Positions 32,818 through 38,613 of a DNA stretch of 38,613 bases are shown one piece after another. The position numbers and the translations under genes are program-made. Position 1 is the first letter of the stretch, and each line of letters begins with the position of its first letter. This DNA comes from Methylotenera_A sp031399315. Lineage in GTDB: Bacteria > Pseudomonadota > Gammaproteobacteria > Burkholderiales > Methylophilaceae. The notes beneath the pieces are model-generated. The model had not been told where the DNA came from and searched no databases. It saw only the letters and a program-made list of their open reading frames with translations. Location of the stretch: positions 1 to 38,613 of the forward strand of contig JANNOS010000043.1 of assembly GCA_031399315.1 (NCBI GenBank), in the 5' to 3' direction.

Positions 32818-34119
32818 TTACTCTGCGCCAACGATGACTGTCACAAAATTTTCTGGCTTCACGCGGCGCTTAAATGCATCTTTAATTTGCTTAGTGGTCA
32901 CTTTGGTTATTTCTTTATTAAAATCATCTAGATACGTCATTGGTAGCTTATAAAAACCAATTACACTTAAATAATCCAAAATCTTGCCGTTGCTATCAAT
33001 GCGCATCGGAAAACCGCCGATTAAGTTATCTTTGGCTGCATTTAACTCTTTTTCTGTTGGACCATTTTGCACATATTTAGCAAGCGTTTCATTCACGACT
33101 TTCATCGCATCAGCCGCCTGCTCTTTTTTTGTTTGCAGCCCAATTTGAAAAGGACCTAACTCGGACATCGGCATAAAGTAGCTATACACGCTATATACCA
33201 AACCACGCTTTTCGCGCACTTCTTCAGTTAAGCGCGATACAAAACCGCCGCCACCTAAAATATAATTGCCCACGTACAAAGGAAAGTAATCTGCATCACC
33301 ACGTTTAACACCAGGCGCACCCATCAAAATATGCGCTTGCGATGCAGGGTGCTTAATATTCTGCACGTTTGCAGCGGCTAATAAAGGCACCTCTGGAAGC
33401 CGCACCAATGCTGGTCCCTGGGGCAGGCCTTTTGATGTATTTTCGGCAATTTCACGTGCTTGTTGTTCTGTCATGTCACCAATCAGCGCAATCACAGCAC
33501 TTTTGGCGGTGTAATGTTGTTGATAAAACGCGACTAAATCGTCGCGTTTCATCGCTGTAATCGTATCAATCTCGCCACTTTCATCTAATCCATAGGGATG
33601 ATTTGGATACAAAGCCTTCTTGAAAGCTTTGTCAGAAATGCTCTCTGGCTGCGTGGCAGATTCATTGATGCCTGCAATGATACGCGTTTTTTCACGCGCT
33701 AAAATCGCTTGCGGAAAGTCGGGTTTATGCAAAATCTTATTAAATGTTTCTAATGCACTTGCTTGCTCACTTGTGAGCGTACGTAACTTAAATGCTGCCC
33801 TGTCACTATCTAACTCACCGCCCAAAATTGCACCAATATCGGCAAATTTGTTAGTAATCACTTCTTCGCTCATGCCTTCTGCACCTAGCGTCATCATGTA
33901 ACGCGTCACACCTGCCACACCAGATGTCTGTTTAGTATCGCGCGCGCTACCTGCAGGAAAATTGACGCTCATATCGATAATCGGCAGGTCGTGATTCTCG
34001 ACAAAATACACTTCAGAACCTGAACTGGTTTGCCAATGCTGGATTTTAACGGCAGCATTGGCTGTTAATGAAAGGATTGCAGTTGTTATCAATATAAAAA
34101 GTTTAAGTGCGCTGTTCAT
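32818..34119 (-). CDS. M16-family peptidase homologue lacking the zinc site
   Basis: This 433-residue protein has a signal peptide (MNSALKLFILITTAILSLTANA) written here in part as ITTAILSLTANA at 11-22, and two M16 lobes. The zinc motif HxxEH is replaced by GVTRY at 70-74, so it should not cut peptides. It keeps the glycine-rich GGGGFVSRLTEEVREKRG and the Arg-Tyr region near SVYSYF, as expected of the non-catalytic partner in two-subunit M16 enzymes. It lies 147 bases downstream of the active M16 gene on the same strand. A periplasmic heterodimer of the two is the likely form. Confidence 0.88.
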   Translation of the reverse strand: MNSALKLFILITTAILSLTANAAVKIQHWQTSSGSEVYFVENHDLPIIDMSVNFPAGSARDTKQTSGVAGVTRYMMTLGAEGMSEEVITNKFADIGAILGGELDSDRAAFKLRTLTSEQASALETFNKILHKPDFPQAILAREKTRIIAGINESATQPESISDKAFKKALYPNHPYGLDESGEIDTITAMKRDDLVAFYQQHYTAKSAVIALIGDMTEQQAREIAENTSKGLPQGPALVRLPEVPLLAAANVQNIKHPASQAHILMGAPGVKRGDADYFPLYVGNYILGGGGFVSRLTEEVREKRGLVYSVYSYFMPMSELGPFQIGLQTKKEQAADAMKVVNETLAKYVQNGPTEKELNAAKDNLIGGFPMRIDSNGKILDYLSVIGFYKLPMTYLDDFNKEITKVTTKQIKDAFKRRVKPENFVTVIVGAE

Positions 34120-34202
34120 TTTTTGAATTCCATTGTTTAATACTTAAGTTCACTTCGGTAAAAAATACAAAGCTTTAAGTCAGACTAGGCGCGCAATGCC
34201 AA

Positions 34203-34237
34203 CGTGTACGTTTGTGTACACGAGGTGTTGCGCAACA
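34203..34237. repeat. Two adjacent inverted repeats between the M16 genes
   Basis: CGTGTAC (34203-34209) and GTACACG (34216-34222) form a 7-base stem with a 6-base loop, and TGTTGCGCAACA (34226-34237) is a perfect 12-base palindrome. No T run follows on either strand, so an operator or mRNA-stability role is more likely than termination. Confidence 0.6.
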
Positions 34238-34266
34238 ACGTATGACGACAAGATTTGCATTTTTAA

Positions 34267-35640
34267 CTAATGTACGTGAGGTTTGCCAGCTGGCTTCGCA
34301 TTCGGATCTATCGGCTGCGGATCCAACGTCGCAACCGTCATATTATCTTTAACAAGATATTTCTTTGTCACCGCCTGAATCTGCTCTGAGGTCACTGCTT
34401 TTAAATTCTCTGGGTATTCTTCTAACAATCGCCAGCTATAGCCCATAGTTTCAAGTTGACCAATTTGCATGGCTTGGTAGAACATTGAGTCACGCTGATA
34501 CACATCTGCCGCAATCACGGATGCTTTGACACGGTCCAGCTCTTGCTGTGTCACACCACCAGTTTTAATCAGCTCGATTTGCGCCAATAGCGCGGTTTCT
34601 AACTCTGCCACTGTTTTACCCTCGGCAGGCGTTCCAACCAGCTCAAATAATGACTCCTGACCCCGTGCAGTGCTGTCATAGCCCGCACCTACATCAATCG
34701 CCAATGAAGTTTCACGTACTAATTTTTGATTCAGGCGTGATGAATCATTACCACTTAACACGCCTGCTAACACTTCAAGCGCATAAGGTTCCCAATTTAA
34801 ATCTGCAGACTTGCTATTATTGGTCAAAGTAGGTGCATGAAAACCCATTGCTAAATAGGGTAACTTGCCAGGGGCTTTTACAACTGCGCGACGCTCACCA
34901 ATTTGTGCTGGCTCAACTTGTGGCTTACGTGCTGGCAATGTACGTGGTTTGATAGTGCCAAAATATTGCTTAGCAAGTCTTAACACTTCAGCAGCCTTCA
35001 CATCACCCACCACGACAATCGTTGCGTTATTCGGCGCGTACCAATTTTTGTACCATTCGCGCGCATCGGCTGCAGTCATATTCTCTAGGTCATTCATGTG
35101 CCCAACCACTGGGCGCGCATAAGGGTGCGCTCTAAACGCAATGGCTTGAAATTGCTCATTTACCTTAGATTGTGGCTTATCTTCTGTGCGCCAGCGACGC
35201 TCTTCCATCACCACTTTTATCTCTTTGGCAAACTCTGCATCAATAATTTGCAAATTTGCCATGCGATCAGCTTCTAACTTAAACGAAAGCGGCAAGTTTG
35301 ATTTTTCTAACTGTTGAAAGTAGCAGGTGTAATCTTGCCCTGTAAATGCATTTTCTTTACCACCAGCGGCGGCAATCAATCTCGAAAACTGCCCTGCTTT
35401 TATTTTTTTTGTGCCCTTAAACATCATATGCTCAAGCACGTGTGCCACGCCCGTTTTACCGTTCACTTCATCTAACGCACCCGCACGATACCAAACTTGC
35501 GAAACCACTACTGGAGCACGATGATCTTCTTGTACAATCAGTTTTAAACCGTTACTCAGTTTAAACTCTTGAATCTCGGCAAACGCGATTGCGGGAAATA
35601 CACTTAAAATAAGTAAAGCAAATTTAATTTTTTTTGTCAC
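34267..35640 (-). CDS. Zinc peptidase, M16 family (catalytic subunit), GTG start
   Basis: This protein of 457 residues has a signal peptide beginning MTKKIKFALLILSVF and cut near AFA at residue 21. The zinc motif HVLEH is at 67-71, the further Glu is in KVNEQF, and both M16 lobes are present. It is expected to be a periplasmic endopeptidase. I set the start at the GTG at 35640: AAGGAA lies 5 bases before it and the signal peptide begins there. The longer frame from ATG 35772 would put 44 unlike residues in front of the signal peptide. It forms a pair with the inactive M16 gene downstream and is divergent from ftsY. Confidence 0.9.
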   Translation of the reverse strand: MTKKIKFALLILSVFPAIAFAEIQEFKLSNGLKLIVQEDHRAPVVVSQVWYRAGALDEVNGKTGVAHVLEHMMFKGTKKIKAGQFSRLIAAAGGKENAFTGQDYTCYFQQLEKSNLPLSFKLEADRMANLQIIDAEFAKEIKVVMEERRWRTEDKPQSKVNEQFQAIAFRAHPYARPVVGHMNDLENMTAADAREWYKNWYAPNNATIVVVGDVKAAEVLRLAKQYFGTIKPRTLPARKPQVEPAQIGERRAVVKAPGKLPYLAMGFHAPTLTNNSKSADLNWEPYALEVLAGVLSGNDSSRLNQKLVRETSLAIDVGAGYDSTARGQESLFELVGTPAEGKTVAELETALLAQIELIKTGGVTQQELDRVKASVIAADVYQRDSMFYQAMQIGQLETMGYSWRLLEEYPENLKAVTSEQIQAVTKKYLVKDNMTVATLDPQPIDPNAKPAGKPHVH

Positions 35641-35861
35641 AATTTTCCTTGTCACAGTTTTTTTGGTAAGCACGAAAATACTCTCTAAAAATATCAATGA
35701 TTCTAAAAGATCAATAATTGAAGTGTCTATACAGTCACTCATGGCAATCATAGAAGCCAAAATAGGACTCATGCCAAATTAGTTTAGTTCCGATTGGTTT
35801 CTTAATGGCACGCATGCCAGTTTACGACTAAAATAGCACTAATTAGCAATTTTAAGATGCC

Positions 35862-36893
35862 ATGTTTAATATTTTTAAGAAAAAGTCCCAAACCTCACCC
35901 GAGCCAATAGACACCACTGCGCCTGCAGCCACCACAACAGCGATGCCAACCGTTGAAGTCGCGGCAACGCCAGAAACTCAAGCAAAGCCAAGTCTCACAG
36001 AACGCCTAAAACAAGGCCTAGCTAAAACACGAAGCCAATTAGGTGCGCAGCTTAATAGTTTGTTTGGTGGCGGCAAAATCGATGCTGAAACCTATGAAGA
36101 GCTTGAAACCATTTTACTCACATCTGACATCGGTGTGGCTGCCACACAAAAGCTGTTGGATAACTTAAAAAAACACGTCAAGCGAGAAAACTTAGAAGAC
36201 TCTTCTACGCTCAAAAATGCACTGAAAGCCGAATTGTTAGCCGTGTTAAGTCCTTTAGAGATGCCTCTGCAGACCAATAACCACGAGCCCTTTGTGATTA
36301 TGCTTGCTGGCGTGAATGGCGCAGGTAAAACCACTACTATTGGCAAGCTCGCTAAACTTTTTCAAAGCCAAGGCAAAAGCGTGCTCATAGCCGCAGGCGA
36401 TACCTTTAGAGCAGCTGCACGCGAGCAATTGCAAGTGTGGGGCGAGCGTAACAATGTGCATGTGATTGCCAGCGAAGGCGGCGACCCAGCCGCAGTGATT
36501 TTTGATGCGGTCAATTCTGCCATCGCTAAAAAAATTGATATTGTCATCGCCGATACCGCTGGGCGCTTACCCACCCAGATGCACTTAATGGATGAGATTA
36601 AAAAAGTACAACGCGTCATCAATAAAGCCTATCCAGGCGCACCACATGAGATTCTATTAGTGATTGATGCCAATACAGGTCAAAATGCAGTCAGCCAAGT
36701 AAAAGCGTTTGACGATGCACTAGGCGTGACTGGTTTAGTATTAAGCAAGCTCGACGGCACTGCCAAAGGTGGTGTAATTGCTGCGATTGCAGAAGCGCGT
36801 CCTATTCCAATTCGCTATATTGGGATTGGCGAAGCGATTGACGATTTACGGCCTTTTAACGCGCAAGAATTTACTGACGCATTATTTGATTAA
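35862..36893 (+). CDS. ftsY: Signal recognition particle receptor FtsY
   Basis: This 343-residue GTPase docks SRP-bound ribosomes at the membrane. A short Thr/Pro/Ala-rich A region (1-43) starts with MFNIFKKK, followed by the N domain (about 44-135) and the G domain: GVNGAGKTTT at 150-159, DTAGR at 231-235 and SKLDGTAKGG at 295-304. The A region is much shorter than in E. coli, as in many betaproteobacteria. ftsE starts 18 bases downstream. Confidence 0.97.
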   Translation: MFNIFKKKSQTSPEPIDTTAPAATTTAMPTVEVAATPETQAKPSLTERLKQGLAKTRSQLGAQLNSLFGGGKIDAETYEELETILLTSDIGVAATQKLLDNLKKHVKRENLEDSSTLKNALKAELLAVLSPLEMPLQTNNHEPFVIMLAGVNGAGKTTTIGKLAKLFQSQGKSVLIAAGDTFRAAAREQLQVWGERNNVHVIASEGGDPAAVIFDAVNSAIAKKIDIVIADTAGRLPTQMHLMDEIKKVQRVINKAYPGAPHEILLVIDANTGQNAVSQVKAFDDALGVTGLVLSKLDGTAKGGVIAAIAEARPIPIRYIGIGEAIDDLRPFNAQEFTDALFD

Positions 36894-36911
36894 CGTATAA
36901 TTTAACGAATC

Positions 36912-37613
36912 ATGATTACTTTTGACAATGTCACTAAGCGTTACCCAGGCAGCCACGAGGCGCTCACCAATGTGAGTTTTAGCATCGAGCAAGGCGATCT
37001 GGTATACGTCACGGGGCATTCTGGTGCAGGCAAAAGCACCTTACTCAAGTTGATGGCGGCGATTGAGCGGCCAACGACTGGCACTGTACTCATTAATAAC
37101 CAAAACGTAAGCAAACTAAAGTCTGGCACGCTACCTTATGTGCGCCGCAAATTCGGCTTGGTATTTCAAGACCACAAGCTGTTATACGATAGAAATTGCT
37201 ACCACAATGTTGCGCTGCCCTTGTCAATTAACGGCATTACGGGTCTAGATGCTGGCAAACGCATACGGGCCGCGCTCGATAAAGTTGGCTTGCTTGATAA
37301 AGAAAAGGCCATGCCGATTACACTTTCAGGCGGTGAACAGCAACGCCTAGCGATTGCACGCGCGGTTGTTTCTAGGCCTTCTATACTAATAGCCGATGAA
37401 CCAACAGGAAACCTAGATAAGGTTTATGCTGCAGATATTTTGCAACTGTTTAATGCGTTTCAACAAGTCGGTGTCACCGTCATCATAGCAACGCATGATG
37501 CGTTAGGTAATGCCCAAAACGGCAGCTCAGGTGATCAAAACAAAATACTGCATTTAAACCAAGGCAAGCTTGTGCATCAAGGAAAGCTTATGAGTACAGA
37601 GGCTGCGCCATGA
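36912..37613 (+). CDS. ftsE: Cell division ATP-binding protein FtsE
   Basis: This 233-residue ABC ATPase works with FtsX to activate septal peptidoglycan hydrolases. Walker A GHSGAGKS is at 35-42, the Q loop is in VFQDHKLL, the signature LSGGEQQR is at 138-145, and Walker B with D loop is ILIADEPTGNLD at 158-169. It is about 10 residues longer than E. coli FtsE because of an insertion near NAQNGSSGDQNK. Its stop overlaps the ftsX start as ATGA. Confidence 0.97.
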   Translation: MITFDNVTKRYPGSHEALTNVSFSIEQGDLVYVTGHSGAGKSTLLKLMAAIERPTTGTVLINNQNVSKLKSGTLPYVRRKFGLVFQDHKLLYDRNCYHNVALPLSINGITGLDAGKRIRAALDKVGLLDKEKAMPITLSGGEQQRLAIARAVVSRPSILIADEPTGNLDKVYAADILQLFNAFQQVGVTVIIATHDALGNAQNGSSGDQNKILHLNQGKLVHQGKLMSTEAAP

Positions 37614-38527
37614 AGTCTTGGGGCTACACTTGGTTCTCGCAACATTCACAAGCGCTACAACTAGTCTTGCGCCGCTTTAAAGCAAACATACTAAGCACCT
37701 TATTCATTTGCCTCGCGATTGGCGTCACACTTGCCTTGCCCAGTATCATGTATAGCGTGTTAGATAGCCTAAGTGGCTTGGCACACAGCGTTAAAAGCGA
37801 ATCGCGATTGAGTGTTTTTTTGGCGATAGACCACCGCCAAGATGCGGTAGCCACCATTAAAGCTGCGCTAGAAAAAAATTCTGCGATTAAATCTTTTAAA
37901 TTTGTTACGAAAGAGGACGCGCTGAAGCAATTACAAAGTACAGATACAAATAACAACGTGCTCAACTCACTTGAAAGCAACCCGCTACCAGATGCGTTTT
38001 TTATTGAACCTAGCAAACTAGATGCAACTTCCATAGAAAATCTAAAAACCGAGCTTAGCAAGCTGGAAAGCGTAGATGAAGTTATGGTAGATGGCGCTTG
38101 GATTAAGCGACTGAATTATCTGGTTTTACTCGGGCAAAAGGCCATGATTATCATTGCAAGTTTACTTGCTTTTGCACTTGTAGCGGTGATTGGCAACACC
38201 ATCCGCATGCAAATTTTAACGCAACAGGCAGAAATAGAAGTAAGCCAACTGATAGGCGCCACTAAAAGCTTTATCCGTAGGCCGTTTTTATACGCAGGGG
38301 CTTTATATGGCTTAATCGGTGGCGTGCTTGCGCTTTTAATTACTTGTGCCGTAATTTTTCTATTTAACCAATCACTTTCCGCGCTTGTAGCTGAATATCA
38401 AACTAATTTTTCTTTACACTTCCCCACCTTTTCAAGTGCTAGCATACTAAGTTTGCTATCTTTGCTGATAGGACTCATTTCAGCCTATTTTGCTGTATCA
38501 AAATCTTTATATAAATCAATAGGTTAA
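37610..38527 (+). CDS. ftsX: Cell division protein FtsX
   Basis: This 305-residue membrane protein is the permease-like partner of FtsE. It has a cytoplasmic N-terminal stretch, a first helix at about 29-50, a periplasmic loop with FKFVTKEDALKQL and LPDAFFIEP, and three C-terminal helices, near MIIIASLLAFALVAVIGN, YGLIGGVLALLITCAVIFLF and ILSLLSLLIGLISAYFAV. This layout and the coupled start behind ftsE identify it. The periplasmic loop would bind a peptidoglycan hydrolase activator such as EnvC; the partner is not in this window. Confidence 0.96.
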   Translation: MKSWGYTWFSQHSQALQLVLRRFKANILSTLFICLAIGVTLALPSIMYSVLDSLSGLAHSVKSESRLSVFLAIDHRQDAVATIKAALEKNSAIKSFKFVTKEDALKQLQSTDTNNNVLNSLESNPLPDAFFIEPSKLDATSIENLKTELSKLESVDEVMVDGAWIKRLNYLVLLGQKAMIIIASLLAFALVAVIGNTIRMQILTQQAEIEVSQLIGATKSFIRRPFLYAGALYGLIGGVLALLITCAVIFLFNQSLSALVAEYQTNFSLHFPTFSSASILSLLSLLIGLISAYFAVSKSLYKSIG

Positions 38528-38555
38528 ATAACATAACTTAAAGTCGTTTGTCCAT

Positions 38556-38571
38556 TAGCCCAAACGGGCTA
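38556..38571. terminator. Small hairpin after ftsX
   Basis: TAGCCC (38556-38561) and GGGCTA (38566-38571) pair around AAAC, 28 bases after the ftsX stop. Only TTGCTG follows, so as a terminator it would be weak. The last bases of the window contain TTGACT (38600-38605), which could be the -35 of the next gene, but the -10 is outside the window. Confidence 0.45.
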
Positions 38572-38613
38572 TTGCTGTAAATTTCGCCACTGTATATCCT
38601 TGACTCAGGTTTG

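Noticed and set aside
35641..35772. Extended N terminus of the active M16 peptidase from ATG 35772
   Set aside because: It would place 44 residues before an evident signal peptide; the GTG at 35640 has a good ribosome binding site.
1..38613. A defence system, prophage or transposon in the window
   Set aside because: No nuclease-helicase, toxin-antitoxin, integrase, transposase or phage structural gene was recognised; the GIY-YIG protein is the small YhbQ type in a housekeeping operon.

Overview
The window looks like a chromosomal segment of a betaproteobacterium close to Methylotenera or another member of the Methylophilaceae. This is inference, drawn from the style of the proteins, the A+T-rich genes, the Entner-Doudoroff pair edd-eda (which this family uses in the KDPG-aldolase form of the ribulose monophosphate cycle), and the order ftsY-ftsE-ftsX beside M16 peptidases, rsmD and coaD. 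No rRNA, tRNA, CRISPR array, transposase, integrase or prophage gene was seen.

Bases 1-20132 are mostly an envelope polysaccharide and LPS-core region. It opens with the tail of an unidentified gene, a methyltransferase and a GT4 glycosyltransferase on the plus strand. A long minus-strand block follows, listed from 3' to 5': a kinase-like protein, a UDP-glucuronate 4-epimerase, UDP-glucose dehydrogenase, an ArnT-like GT39 enzyme, a stand-alone LAB_N membrane protein, a GT2 enzyme and a HAD phosphatase. Together these could make UDP-galacturonate, load it on a polyprenyl carrier and transfer it in the periplasm. The eda-edd pair sits in the middle with its own sigma-70-like promoter and terminator. 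Upstream of it lies a second minus-strand group: a WapO-like carbamoyltransferase, a two-domain LPS kinase and a second ArnT-like enzyme. A lipid A acyltransferase, waaP, waaG and the divergent waaC complete the region.

Bases 20240-24200 hold the heat-shock genes grpE, dnaK and dnaJ. I see two sigma-32-type promoters with identical 13-base spacers, one before grpE and one before dnaK. Bases 24239-25815 hold a GlcG/HbpS-like protein, a small membrane protein and a repeat-rich noncoding stretch. Bases 25816-30355 hold a small secreted protein and then creB, creC, creD and an M23 peptidase. A perfect cre tag (TTCAC-N6-TTCAC) stands before creD.

Bases 30366-38613 are conserved housekeeping genes: a hypothetical protein, a GIY-YIG protein, gloA, a YfhL-type ferredoxin, coaD, rsmD and an inactive/active pair of M16 peptidases on the minus strand, then ftsY, ftsE and ftsX on the plus strand. 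Several starts were moved from the longest possible reading frame because of ribosome binding sites, stop-start overlaps or hairpins; the reasons are given in the entries.
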